A stretch of DNA of 64,000 nucleotides from Peribacillus butanolivorans (GTDB lineage: Bacteria > Bacillota > Bacilli > Bacillales > DSM-1321), in NCBI RefSeq assembly GCF_001273755.1, contig NZ_LGYA01000001.1:4084494-4148493 (forward strand), in the 5' to 3' direction. The position numbers were made by a program, and so were the translations under genes. The notes beneath the pieces are model-generated. The model was not told the origin of the DNA. It saw only the letters and a list, made by a program, of their open reading frames with translations, and searched no databases. Of the stretch, positions 1 through 8,442 are shown piece by piece. Within the stretch, counting starts at the first letter, position 1, and the number at the start of each line of letters is the position of its first letter.

Positions 1-205
1 AGTCATTCTTAATGAGATAAAAATATGAAATATTTTCTTCTTGTTCTTTTAATAATTCCCTATGTCTATTTTTAAACGTTTCGAAGGTATAATAATCATC
101 TCCACGACTTGGGACCGTTTGTTCAAAAAACCTTCTATTATTGCATTCAAATGTAAATAACTCTTCCGCGTCTCGTTCATTTAGCCTATTAATAAATATT
201 TCCAT
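1..205 (-). CDS. GNAT family N-acetyltransferase, N-terminal part (runs off the window)
   Basis: The minus strand is open from an ATG at 205 to the window edge, giving the first 68 residues (begins MEIFINRLNERDAEELFTFE). The opening strand followed by 'RLNERDAEELFTF' and 'YYTFETFKNRHRELL' resembles the N-terminus of RimJ/RimL-type acetyltransferases, which transfer an acetyl group from acetyl-CoA to protein N-termini or small amines. A purine-rich AGGGATGAG lies upstream of the ATG. The acetyl-CoA-binding motif would be beyond the window, so the family call rests on the N-terminus only. Confidence 0.6.
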   Translation of the reverse strand, partial: MEIFINRLNERDAEELFTFECNNRRFFEQTVPSRGDDYYTFETFKNRHRELLKEQEENISYFYLIKND

Positions 206-409
206 CACTACTCATCCCTTTCCAAAACACTTGGCTCATCTTTACAAAGTTTGATAACTTCAATACCCTATAATTCAAGAAACCTATTTACATATCCTTC
301 CTGATAATACCTGCCCTATCAAGTTCCCAAATCTTTTTGAGAATAAATATTTTTCCATACGTTGTATAAAGTGTAAAAGCTTTTACAAAAAAACAAGGGG
401 AATCATTAC

Positions 410-976
410 ATGAAGTCTACTGATAAGAATTTTATCGAGCGGTTACAACGACAAGAAGAAGACGCATTAGAATTTATAGTTGATAATTATTTGCCATTGA
501 TTAAGGGGATCACAAATAAAATTCTCTCCCCCCTTAAGAACGAAGGAATTATTGAAGAATGTATCAATGATATTTTTCTCTCAATCTGGAACAATTCGAA
601 AAAGTTCCATGGCGATTCAACAGATTTCAGAAAATGGATTTGTGCGATCGCTAAGTTTAAATCGATTGATTCCTACAGAAAAGCTACTAAGAAAGTGGAA
701 TTTACGTCAAGTTATACCGATGTGAATCTAGAAAAATCAGCAGAAGACGAACTGATTATGATGGAAGATAGAACGGAACTACTTCAGTTAATCGAGCTTT
801 TAGAGCCTGTTGATCGAGATATTTTTATCTTGAAGTTCTTTCTAGGTTTTAAGAATGAGGATATTTCGATAAAACTCGGGTTAACCAAAGCTTCGATTGA
901 CAATCGAATTTATAGAGGAAAGAAGAAACTAAATCAAAAAGCTACGAATCTAAAGTTAGGAGGTAGCGTAGTATGA
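410..976 (+). CDS. RNA polymerase sigma factor, sigma-70/ECF type
   Basis: This 188-residue protein has the two-domain layout of ECF-like sigma factors. A region 2 (residues ~15-90, including ALEFIVDNYLPLIKGITNKI and FRKWICAIAKFKSIDSYRKA) would bind core polymerase and the -10 element. A region 4 helix-turn-helix (residues ~125-178, with DRDIFILKFFLGFKNEDIS and ASIDNRIYRGKKKL) would bind the -35 element. The start ATG at 410 follows AAGGGG. Its stop overlaps the next gene's start (ATGA at 973), so the two are translationally coupled. The partner gene encodes a membrane-anchored DUF4179-type protein, the usual anti-sigma arrangement. The target promoters and inducing signal cannot be read from the sequence. 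Confidence 0.88.
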   Translation: MKSTDKNFIERLQRQEEDALEFIVDNYLPLIKGITNKILSPLKNEGIIEECINDIFLSIWNNSKKFHGDSTDFRKWICAIAKFKSIDSYRKATKKVEFTSSYTDVNLEKSAEDELIMMEDRTELLQLIELLEPVDRDIFILKFFLGFKNEDISIKLGLTKASIDNRIYRGKKKLNQKATNLKLGGSVV

Positions 977-2112
977 AGGATATTTATGAATTATTAAATG
1001 ATATAGACATAGACGAAACTGAATTTGAGGAAATGGAAGTTACTGAACTAGAAAAAGCTAAAGTCAAAAGAACTCTTAAAAAATCAATAAGCAAGAAGAA
1101 AAAAATGAAGGGTTGGCAAAAGAAAGTTCTGGTTGCTTCCATTATATTCGGATTATCCACCGCAACCATTGGATTATCGTTCACAGCTTCTGCTAAAAGC
1201 ATTCCTTTGATTGGAGATATTTTTAGCTTTTTTGGTAATGGAAATACTGGTCTCTATGATGATATCAAGAATGATGGAAAGGGTCTTTATAGTGATTATA
1301 AGAACTACTCCAACGAAATTGGCCTTACCGAAGAAAGCAATGGCCTTACTTTCACGATAAATGACGCCATTTATGATGGAAAAACAGTAACCATCACTTA
1401 TACCATTGAAAGTGAAGAAGATTTGGGTGACGGATCATTCTATATTCCCGGCCCACAAATAAAAGAAATGAAAGCCCAAGCAGGATCAGATGGAATTACA
1501 AAAGTAGCAGATAAAAAATATGTAGGCTTACTAACGGCTAGTAACTTAGATGAGCTTAAAGAAGATACGGTAAATATAGACTGGGATATAAACAGCATTA
1601 GTATTACCGACACGAATAAAGAGATAAAAGGAAATTGGAACTTTGCCTTCTCTCTAAAAGCAACGGAAAGCAACGAAAAGGTTATCAATAAAAGTGTAGA
1701 TCAATATGGAGTAAAGGTGTCCGTTGAAAAAATCGCGATATCACCGATGTCCTTTGTCGTTCATTACAATCAAGAAGTTTCCGACTTGGTTAAAAACAAG
1801 TGGGATGAGGTCTATGTTGGATTGACCATTAAAGATGACTTAGGAAATGTGTACGCTGGACAAGGCAACGGAGGAAAAGGTTTCGGTTCTTATAATATGA
1901 GCTGGAGTAAGACCTTCCAAAAAATTGATCAGAACGCTACGAAACTGATTGCAACTCCTCATTTGTCCTTACGTAATTTCACTTCAGAGAACCATGGGGA
2001 AGTAACCATAACGGAAGATGGTAAAGAAAAGGTGTCATCCTTCCCAACAAAACCAAGTAGTGCTCCCAAAGAGTTGGTATTGGATGATATCGTGTTTGAT
2101 TTGAAGAAGTAA
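973..2112 (+). CDS. DUF4179-type membrane protein, probable anti-sigma factor
   Basis: This 379-residue protein has a charged cytoplasmic N-terminus (residues 1-48, acidic then very lysine-rich) and one membrane segment (about 50-75, VLVASIIFGLSTATIGLSF). A ~300-residue extracellular beta-rich region follows, with FTINDAIYDGKTVTITYTI typical of DUF4179. Proteins of this kind are usually encoded directly behind an ECF sigma factor, as here with a 4-base overlap, and are thought to hold the sigma factor at the membrane. The anti-sigma role is inferred from topology and linkage. No zinc-anti-sigma HxxxCxxC motif is visible. Confidence 0.75.
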   Translation: MKDIYELLNDIDIDETEFEEMEVTELEKAKVKRTLKKSISKKKKMKGWQKKVLVASIIFGLSTATIGLSFTASAKSIPLIGDIFSFFGNGNTGLYDDIKNDGKGLYSDYKNYSNEIGLTEESNGLTFTINDAIYDGKTVTITYTIESEEDLGDGSFYIPGPQIKEMKAQAGSDGITKVADKKYVGLLTASNLDELKEDTVNIDWDINSISITDTNKEIKGNWNFAFSLKATESNEKVINKSVDQYGVKVSVEKIAISPMSFVVHYNQEVSDLVKNKWDEVYVGLTIKDDLGNVYAGQGNGGKGFGSYNMSWSKTFQKIDQNATKLIATPHLSLRNFTSENHGEVTITEDGKEKVSSFPTKPSSAPKELVLDDIVFDLKK

Positions 2113-2126
2113 TAATTGTATCTATG

Positions 2127-2187
2127 AGAGGTATACTGAAACCCTGATCCGTGAGTGGAGAAAGGTTTATGTATATCTCTCTTTTAT
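2127..2187 (+). terminator. Probable terminator of the sigma/DUF4179 operon
   Basis: AGAGGTATAC (2127-2136) pairs with GTATATCTCT (2171-2180), with further pairing inside the loop (TGAAACC against GGTTTAT). CTTTTATTG follows. The position is 15 bases after the DUF4179-gene stop. Confidence 0.55.
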
Positions 2188-2287
2188 TGTTCCTTCTTAT
2201 TCAGTTCTTGAATATGGATAAATACATGAATTCCTCTCCAAGTCAAAAATAAATAATTTTCTTCTGGTAAATAAATAAAAAATGATG

Positions 2288-2341
2288 TATTATAATTTCA
2301 GATATTAATTAATCTTATTTGGTTAATCGGAATTGAGGAGG
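2288..2341 (+). promoter_or_regulatory. Promoter and leader of the cystine transporter gene
   Basis: A TATAAT at 2291-2296 is a good -10 element, but no convincing -35 is seen. The AT-rich dyad-like stretch that follows (GATATTAATTAATC ... GGTTAATCGGAATT) lies where a CymR repressor site would be expected for a cystine uptake gene. I cannot confirm the CymR match without a matrix search. The GAGGAGG ribosome binding site is at 2335-2341. Confidence 0.35.
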
Positions 2342-2348
2342 GAAATAT

Positions 2349-3737
2349 ATGATTGGTTATGTATTTTTAAATCTTGCTATTATGCTCGTACTTTTAGGCG
2401 TTTTATTTTATATGAATAAGAAACATGTTTCTTTTACAAAAAGGGTCTTTACTGGACTTGGATTAGGGATTGTATTCGGACTTCTTTTGCAGTATTTCTA
2501 TGAACCTCAATCAGAAGCGATTGTTAAATCAGTCGATTGGTTTAACATTGTAGGTTCTGGATATGTTAAGTTTCTGCAAATGATTGTTATGCCGCTTGTT
2601 TTCATCTCTATCTTGTCAGCCTTTACAAGGTTGAAACTAACTAGCAATATCGGAAAGATCAGTGTCCTGATTATCGGGATCTTGCTTGGAACGACTGCGA
2701 TTGCAGCAGCCGTGGGGATTACATCCGCAACTGTGTTCAATTTAGAAGCCGTTCAAATTGAGCAAGGAGATGCAGAGTTAAGCCGTGGGGATCAAATAAC
2801 GGAAACATACGGTACCATTCAAGATAAAACGATGCCGCAACAAATCCTTGAATTGATTCCGTCAAATCCGTTTCAGGATTTAACTGGAGCCCGTCCCACT
2901 TCAACTATTTCTGTTGTGATTTTTGCTGCATTTCTTGGGATTGCCTATTTAGGGGTCAAAAGGAAGCAGCCTGAACATGCTGAGTTTTTTGCTAAAATAG
3001 TAGATACATTGCACAGCATCATCATGCGCGTGGTAACGTTAATTCTACGTTTAACGCCTTATGGAATCTTGGCGATCATGACTAAGACGGTAGCGACAAG
3101 TGATCTGGACGCTATCCTGAAATTAGGAAAATTCGTGGGAGCCTCTTATGTCGCCCTAATTGTCATGTTCTTGATTCATTTGTTATTGTTGACGCTTGCC
3201 GGATTGAATCCAGTGGTATATTTGAGAAAAGCTTTCCCAGTATTATCGTTTGCCTTCACTTCAAGAACAAGTGCGGGTGCTCTGCCATTGAACATCCAAA
3301 CACAGAAACAATTAGGAGTGTCTGAAGGAATTGCCAACTTTGCTGGATCCTTCGGTTTGTCGATTGGTCAAAACGGCTGTGCCGGCATCTATCCGGCTAT
3401 GTTAGCCGTCATGATCGCTCCAACAGTGGGTATTGACCCTCTAACACCATCCTTTATTGCCATGTTAATTGCCATTGTAGCCATTAGCTCTTTCGGGGTT
3501 GCTGGCGTAGGTGGAGGAGCAACTTTTGCTGCTATTCTAGTATTGTCAGCAATGAACTTGCCAATTGCCTTGGCGGGACTGTTGATTTCCGTTGAGCCAT
3601 TGATCGATATGGGAAGAACGGCTGTGAATGTCAGCGGAAGCATGACTTCAGGTATTCTAACAAGTAAAATAACGGGTGACCTGGATAAGGAAAAATTCAG
3701 CGAAGAATCATCATTGAAAATAGAAGCTGAAATGTAA
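2349..3737 (+). CDS. tcyP: L-cystine:cation symporter TcyP
   Basis: This 462-residue protein belongs to the dicarboxylate/amino acid:cation (DAACS) symporter family. It has about eight membrane segments, the serine-rich re-entrant loop (FAFTSRTSAGALPLNIQ, ~305-321) and the conserved C-terminal hairpin (PLIDMGRTAVNVSGSM, ~415-430). The N-terminus (NKKHVSFTKRVFTGLGLGIVFG) is characteristic of Bacillus TcyP (YhcL), the high-capacity cystine importer of about 463 residues. Length and motifs fit a complete gene. It stands alone, with its own leader upstream and a strong terminator downstream. Regulation by cysteine status is expected for the family but not demonstrated here. Confidence 0.9.
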   Translation: MIGYVFLNLAIMLVLLGVLFYMNKKHVSFTKRVFTGLGLGIVFGLLLQYFYEPQSEAIVKSVDWFNIVGSGYVKFLQMIVMPLVFISILSAFTRLKLTSNIGKISVLIIGILLGTTAIAAAVGITSATVFNLEAVQIEQGDAELSRGDQITETYGTIQDKTMPQQILELIPSNPFQDLTGARPTSTISVVIFAAFLGIAYLGVKRKQPEHAEFFAKIVDTLHSIIMRVVTLILRLTPYGILAIMTKTVATSDLDAILKLGKFVGASYVALIVMFLIHLLLLTLAGLNPVVYLRKAFPVLSFAFTSRTSAGALPLNIQTQKQLGVSEGIANFAGSFGLSIGQNGCAGIYPAMLAVMIAPTVGIDPLTPSFIAMLIAIVAISSFGVAGVGGGATFAAILVLSAMNLPIALAGLLISVEPLIDMGRTAVNVSGSMTSGILTSKITGDLDKEKFSEESSLKIEAEM

Positions 3738-3742
3738 AAGCA

Positions 3743-3785
3743 AAAGCACCAATCTTCTTATTTCTTGAAGATTGGTGCTTTTTTT
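3743..3785 (+). terminator. Rho-independent terminator of tcyP
   Basis: AAGCACCAATCTTC pairs with GAAGATTGGTGCTT across a short loop, followed by a run of T. It begins just after the tcyP stop codon. Confidence 0.92.
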
Positions 3786-3823
3786 ATTGTCTGTATAATG
3801 ATTTTACTTAAGAAGCCTATATA

Positions 3824-3879
3824 AAATGCCACTGTAAGATATACGCTCCTTAGAGCTGGTATCTTACAGTGGCATTTTT
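3824..3879. terminator. Long hairpin between convergent tcyP and PAP2 genes
   Basis: AAATGCCACTGTAAGATA pairs perfectly with TATCTTACAGTGGCATTT around a ~20-base loop. The plus strand ends in TTTTTC and the minus strand in TTTTATATAG. It can serve the minus-strand phosphatase gene (stop at 3913) and back up the tcyP terminator. Confidence 0.7.
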
Positions 3880-3912
3880 CTGTAAACGGATCAAGGCATT
3901 TTCTCAAAAGAC

Positions 3913-4590
3913 CTATAAATCCGTATTTTTTATTTCTTTTTTTATTTGTCTCCCTGCATAATGATTGATCTGATAGGCTGATAGTGCTTGGAACATATAC
4001 TGTATCGAAACATACACCCCACATGCAAGGAGTATTCCTGCTAGTACATCTAAAACAGCATGCTGTTTCGTAAATAGCGTGGATAAGATAATCAGTGTTC
4101 CAAATGCAGTGACACTAGCAAACTCCCATTTATGCTGGTCTTTCCGTTTATACACAACGATCATCATAATAAATGTTGTCAGTACATGAATACTAGGTAA
4201 ACAGTTAACAGGTTGATCATGACTATAAACAAGTCGAACTAAATTGGCAAAGATATCGTTCCCCACCACTTCTGGACGAGGTACGGTCGTTTGCCAAAAA
4301 CAATATACAATAAAACAGATAAGTTTTCCGCTAATCAAACTACCTAATGCAACAAAATAATGCTTGCGGTCAACAAAACAGTAATAAATCATCAATCCAT
4401 ATATATACGGATACCAAAGTAAATAAGGAACGACAAATTCTTTAATGAAGGGAATCTCCCCATCTATTAGAGTCGTAACATCGACAGCATGACCTGTTGA
4501 TTGATTGATGATCGAGTAAATAGAACTAGTAACTACCAAAAGTAATAAATAACATAATGGGTGAAAAGAGAAAAGAGTATTGTTTTTCAT
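3913..4590 (-). CDS. PAP2-family membrane phosphatase
   Basis: This 225-residue integral membrane protein has about six hydrophobic segments and the three lipid-phosphatase motifs in order. Motif C1 is degenerate (FWQTTVPRPEV, ~100-110), C2 is PSIH (~133-136), and C3 is KQHAVLDVLAG (~174-184) with the catalytic His and Asp. Proteins of this type dephosphorylate lipid phosphates such as undecaprenyl pyrophosphate or phosphatidic acid at the outer membrane leaflet. Several relatives are annotated as inositol-phosphorylceramide-synthase-like. The substrate cannot be assigned. It is a single gene with the ATG at 4590 and a shared hairpin downstream. Confidence 0.8.
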   Translation of the reverse strand: MKNNTLFSFHPLCYLLLLVVTSSIYSIINQSTGHAVDVTTLIDGEIPFIKEFVVPYLLWYPYIYGLMIYYCFVDRKHYFVALGSLISGKLICFIVYCFWQTTVPRPEVVGNDIFANLVRLVYSHDQPVNCLPSIHVLTTFIMMIVVYKRKDQHKWEFASVTAFGTLIILSTLFTKQHAVLDVLAGILLACGVYVSIQYMFQALSAYQINHYAGRQIKKEIKNTDL

Positions 4591-4743
4591 AGTTCGCTCC
4601 GGCTTTCAATATATTAGTTATTTTCCAAAGATTATTATACAACATTTAGCACTCAATTGGACTCATAACATGCTAGATTTAATGATTCCCAGGAACTATT
4701 AAATGGATATCTTTGACTCTTTCTAATAATAGACCTTCTCATG

Positions 4744-4782
4744 ATAAAAAAAGCCATGGTATGTTAATATATACCATGGCTT
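4744..4782 (-). terminator. Terminator of the T-box-controlled permease gene
   Basis: On the minus strand AAGCCATGGTAT and its exact complement form a 12-bp stem, followed by TTTTTTTATC. It lies ~110 bases past the permease stop codon at 4893. Confidence 0.85.
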
Positions 4783-4892
4783 AAATAAGTTGCTTAATCC
4801 AACTCTCTCATTCGTTCGATAATACTTTTCTTGACCATATGAAACTGGAACTGTACCTATAAGAGAAAAAGGGTTATTCATCCCTCTTCCTT

Positions 4893-6242
4893 CTAGATTT
4901 TATTAAAGCGTCTTTTCCATACATAAGTTAAGGTAATAAAGAAGTAGATGCTAAGTGTAATAATCGTTACGATGATGGATGTCGTGAAAATGATTCCAAT
5001 CAGGATCGTTATTAATGCGATGATCGCAGCCCAAGTTGTATAAGGGAACCATTTAACCGAATAGGCACTTGTTTTTTCAGGATGCTTTTTACGTGATTTC
5101 AAATGAGCTATAGCTATGATTAACCAGATAAATAATACGGTATATCCCAGCGATCCCATTAGGAAATCGAAGGTCTTGCTTCCAGCAAATAAGGAAATCA
5201 GTACACCGCCATATAAAGCTGAAGTACACATTAATATTGCGTAAACAGGAACTTTCTTCTTGGATAAACGTGAAAAGATTTTCGGAATGCGACCGTCCAC
5301 GGCTTGTGTATACAAAACGCGAGATGAACCATACAGTCCAGAGTTCATCGATGAAATGATCGCTAGTAGAACAACTGCGTTCATAATATGGTCGGCACCT
5401 GGAATCCCTATCATTTGAAAGACCATCACAAACGGACTTTCAGGCACCCCGTTTACTTCGTTCCAAGGAATTAAACTAACGATGATGAAAAATGGAATGA
5501 TATAGAAAGATATGATCCTAACCAATGTACTGCGAACGGCTTTTGGAACCACTTTTTCGGGATTTTTCGTTTCAGCTAACGTGACCCCAATAATTTCAGT
5601 ACCACCATATGAATAGATCACAACAAGCATCGCAGTGATTAAACCTGTTGATCCATTCGGAAAGAAACCACCATGGTCAGTCAAGTTAGAGAAACCGACG
5701 GCTGTATGATCACCAAAAGTTACGAGCAGTAACAATAATCCAGCCATGATGAACACAATAATGACGGTAATTTTAATTAACGCAAGCCAGTACTCCGTTT
5801 CAGCAAAAACCTTTACCGACAGCAAGTTAATCGCTGTAACTAACACAGAAACAGCTAATGCCAGTATCCAAATTGGATATCCAGGCAGCCAATATTGAAT
5901 GAAAATCGCTGCAACGACGGATTCTGCCGTTATGTTCAATACCCACATTTTCCAATAAATCCAATCTAGAAAATAGGCAGGATACTTTCCTAGGATCGAT
6001 TGAACTAAGTCCCTGAATGTTCTTGCACCGCTATTGCGGACCGCCATCTCAGCTAAACCTTGCATAATGAATAATAAGATGATTCCACCAATTAAGTACG
6101 CAATAATTACGGATGGGCCTGCCATATCAATGGCTGAACTGCTTCCTTTGAATAAACCTGCTCCAATAGCACCGCCTAATGCCATCATCGTAATATGCCG
6201 TGAAGTCATTGTCCTCTGTAAATTCCGTTTGTCCGTTTCCAT
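4893..6242 (-). CDS. Amino acid permease (APC superfamily) under T-box control
   Basis: This protein of about 449 residues has twelve predicted membrane segments. The first carries the APC signature ALGGAIGAGLFKGSSSAI, and the consensus 'GGTEIIGVTLAETKNPEKVVPKA' region lies around residues 205-228. I place the start at the ATG at 6242, which has a GGGGGG ribosome site eight bases upstream. A longer TTG start at 6257 would put that site inside the coding region. The family imports amino acids by proton symport. A T-box leader with a candidate UUU (Phe) specifier precedes it, which suggests an aromatic, probably phenylalanine, permease induced when the cognate tRNA is uncharged. Substrate assignment is inference. 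Confidence 0.85.
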   Translation of the reverse strand: METDKRNLQRTMTSRHITMMALGGAIGAGLFKGSSSAIDMAGPSVIIAYLIGGIILLFIMQGLAEMAVRNSGARTFRDLVQSILGKYPAYFLDWIYWKMWVLNITAESVVAAIFIQYWLPGYPIWILALAVSVLVTAINLLSVKVFAETEYWLALIKITVIIVFIMAGLLLLLVTFGDHTAVGFSNLTDHGGFFPNGSTGLITAMLVVIYSYGGTEIIGVTLAETKNPEKVVPKAVRSTLVRIISFYIIPFFIIVSLIPWNEVNGVPESPFVMVFQMIGIPGADHIMNAVVLLAIISSMNSGLYGSSRVLYTQAVDGRIPKIFSRLSKKKVPVYAILMCTSALYGGVLISLFAGSKTFDFLMGSLGYTVLFIWLIIAIAHLKSRKKHPEKTSAYSVKWFPYTTWAAIIALITILIGIIFTTSIIVTIITLSIYFFITLTYVWKRRFNKI

Positions 6243-6263
6243 ATCCTTACCCCCCAAAAAATC

Positions 6264-6545
6264 AAAAAAGGCATATCGTCTCTTCCTTCATAATCAAATG
6301 AAGAAAGAGACGATATGCCTTAAGCTTACCGCGGTACCACTCTTATTGGTTCTTTTGAACCCTGCTTTAAAAACCTTGTAACGAAGGTTAATCGTTAAAA
6401 CAAGAGAATAGATTAAATCTAATCTTTCGCTTTACCACTCCCAGGCAAGTTCAAAGTATTATTGGACTGCGTTACACCACCCCGCAGCTCTCTTTACCGA
6501 ATAATTTGCTTTTACTACTCCTGATCTTTGCGTTTTGAAAATTAT
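6264..6545 (-). ncRNA. T-box riboswitch leader, candidate phenylalanine specifier
   Basis: On the minus strand the leader carries the T-box sequence AGAGTGGTACCGCGG (6329-6344), whose bulge pairs with uncharged tRNA. A 20-bp terminator stem (6270-6289 with 6300-6319) is followed by TTTTTT. An upstream stem I contains AGTA, AGAGAGCTGCGG and GGTG elements. In the return strand of stem I, between paired AATAAT and TTGC, lies CTTTGAAC. By the usual specifier-GAAC pattern the codon is UUU (6455-6453), i.e. Phe. The RNA would read through into the permease when charged tRNA is scarce. Class assignment is firm; the specifier is less so. Confidence 0.9.
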
Positions 6546-6572
6546 ATCTGAATATTTTTAATAATATCCAAT

Positions 6573-6601
6573 ACTATACGGATTCGATGTAAATTTGTCA
6601 A
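6573..6601 (-). promoter_or_regulatory. SigA-type promoter of the T-box/permease transcript
   Basis: The minus strand reads TTGACA (6601-6596), a 17-base spacer, then TATAGT (6578-6573). This predicts transcription starting near 6566, just upstream of T-box stem I. Confidence 0.85.
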
Positions 6602-7262
6602 TAATTTTTTTAGAATAACATTTTAAAAGAAACAAATCTTAGTGAATTGTGGTGAACTAGCTATATAAAATCAGTAAAATACTATTTAAAATTAAGTATG
6701 ATTCGTTATCACAGAAACTTTAAGATTTTGTTTGCCCAAAGGATAGTATAAAAGAAGCCTACCAACCTTCTGGGGAAAACGGGAGATTATTGATTTGCTC
6801 ATTTGATCACTCTTTTACATATATGCTAATTTAGTATCCTACCTCTGTAGCTTTTAGGCGTTAAAACGTAACACTATAGCAGATTAAAAGTATATGGCAA
6901 ACTGATTTTTGGTTAGATGGTGCCGGATTTACAGATCATCAACTTCCCTAGAAATTAAGCATTTTCACCTAAATAATAGGGAGTATATCTGCAGTTTGAT
7001 TGTCTCCTAAACGTAGTGCTATCCCAATGTGACTCACTTCTCATTTCTTTTTATGAACCTTCTAAAGTTACTTGCAAATCACCGATTAATTCTATATCAA
7101 ATCTTAACACCCTATATGAAACTCATAACCCAACAGAAATATTGAAAATCTAACCATATATATCAATATAAACTTTTGAAATTTTATGAATTTTACAAAA
7201 AACATAACTAGTTAAATAGACCTATGTTATCATGAAGTAGAAAATAAAAATTCTACAGGGAG
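6602..7262. other. Gene-free AT-rich stretch
   Basis: About 660 bases lie between the T-box promoter and the secreted-protein gene. I see no credible reading frame, RNA motif or long repeat. Stops are frequent in all frames. It may contain the promoter of the gene at 7271, but no clear -35/-10 pair is visible. Confidence 0.5.
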
Positions 7263-7270
7263 ATGATAGA

Positions 7271-7816
7271 ATGAGCAAATGGTTTATGAGTATCTTAGTA
7301 GTATTTATGATTATGGCTACATCATCAGTTTTTGCAGAAGAACAACAAAATTTTGGTTCGTCTGACTTGATATCGAACGATACAGTAGAAGGTAAAAATT
7401 CAGGTGATGACTATTCTTTCTCTGTTGATTTATCAGAAATTAAATTAGCTGAAGGTGAAGTAGCTACTATTCCTTTAGTTCTAGTTCCTGCCAATTCAAG
7501 TAACAACCTTATCCAACCAACAATAGCCTTTCCTGGCCCCGGAGGTGTTCTAAATTTATGGGCCGAAGGAAGTAAAGTTAGATACAAAATAACTATGTCT
7601 ATACCAGCAACTGGTTTTACTGGTACTATGCTTATTACAAATCTTACTTCAGGGTTATCCTCTGGGAGAACTTCAGTTTCAGGGTTTAGCGGGGCTGTTT
7701 CATATAAAGCGCTATATAATAATAGATATAGTGCACAATTAACCGGATCAGCAACTTTCCTCGGTAAAGTTGTTTCTTATACGGTTCCAAATTACATTAC
7801 TTGGGTTTCTAAATAA
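7271..7816 (+). CDS. Secreted protein of unknown function
   Basis: This 181-residue protein begins with a signal peptide (MSKWFMSILVVFMIMATSSVFA, cleavage probably after residue ~22). The mature part is rich in Ser, Thr, Gly and beta-branched residues (e.g. GTMLITNLTSGLSSGRTSVS), suggesting a small extracellular beta-sandwich. There are no cysteines, LPXTG motif or recognised catalytic motif. The start has a GGGAGATGATAG ribosome-site region. It is followed by a 28-bp palindrome and a small HTH protein gene in the same orientation, so the pair may form a regulated unit. I do not recognise the family. Confidence 0.7.
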   Translation: MSKWFMSILVVFMIMATSSVFAEEQQNFGSSDLISNDTVEGKNSGDDYSFSVDLSEIKLAEGEVATIPLVLVPANSSNNLIQPTIAFPGPGGVLNLWAEGSKVRYKITMSIPATGFTGTMLITNLTSGLSSGRTSVSGFSGAVSYKALYNNRYSAQLTGSATFLGKVVSYTVPNYITWVSK

Positions 7817-7837
7817 GGGATATTTTTCAAAAAATAA

Positions 7838-7865
7838 GTAGACAATATATTATTATATTGTCTAC
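7838..7865. repeat. Perfect 12+12-bp palindrome upstream of the HTH gene
   Basis: GTAGACAATATA (7838-7849) and TATATTGTCTAC (7854-7865) are exact inverted copies separated by four bases. No T-tract follows, so it is a poor terminator. A TATAAT at 7873-7878 places the -35 region inside the palindrome. It therefore looks like an operator, possibly autoregulatory. Confidence 0.65.
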
Positions 7866-7908
7866 TTCCATATATAATAGAGTTAAAAGTGAAAGAGGGT
7901 TATTCAAG

Positions 7909-8316
7909 ATGATTGGTCATGAACCTAAAGAGTTATTAAAAACTCTTCTAAATGATTATAAAATGCCCGCAGCATCATTAAGTAAAATTACCGGAATATC
8001 TGAACAAGTCATTTTAGATTTTGCAAATGGTCATAATATTCAATCCTCGATAACTCAAACAGAAATGATGGACCTAATAGATTTAGTGGGCCTTTTAGTC
8101 ATAGGGATTCCTTCAACCGATGCAAATGAAAGGGTCACCGCTATAACTCAAGCACTGAACAATGAATTTGGTATACCAGTAGAGACGATCTCCTTATTCT
8201 CTAATCTTGAGTGTGAAGATATCGAAAAATTCATGAAAGAAAATGATTCTCTTTCAATCGAGAAAAGATACAAACTTGCAGTAACAGTCCTTTTTTTGCA
8301 TTATATATTTAAATGA
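7909..8316 (+). CDS. Small helix-turn-helix protein
   Basis: About 135 residues from the ATG at 7909, which has AGAGGG nine bases upstream. A longer start at 7858 lies inside the palindrome and has no ribosome site. Residues ~10-40 (LLKTLLNDYKMPAASLSKITGISEQVILDFANG) read as a Xre-like HTH with the 'xLSKITGISxxxIxxF' pattern. The remainder is helical and of unknown fold. It probably regulates itself or the upstream secreted-protein gene through the palindrome at 7838-7865. This is inference from position. Confidence 0.65.
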   Translation: MIGHEPKELLKTLLNDYKMPAASLSKITGISEQVILDFANGHNIQSSITQTEMMDLIDLVGLLVIGIPSTDANERVTAITQALNNEFGIPVETISLFSNLECEDIEKFMKENDSLSIEKRYKLAVTVLFLHYIFK

Positions 8317-8346
8317 TTTGTTCTTAACTTTATCCTAATTCTTCCG

Positions 8347-8388
8347 AAAAGAGGATATACCGCCGAATAGTTAGGGGCACCCTCTTTT
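8347..8388. terminator. Possible bidirectional terminator
   Basis: AAAAGAGG (8347-8354) pairs with CCTCTTTT (8381-8388) over a 26-base loop, and runs of T or A flank both sides. It lies between the convergent HTH gene and ccdA. The large loop keeps confidence low. Confidence 0.4.
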
Positions 8389-8442
8389 CTTTATTAAAAT
8401 TAGCAAATCATTAGCTCATTTAGTAAGTATGATGCATGATAC

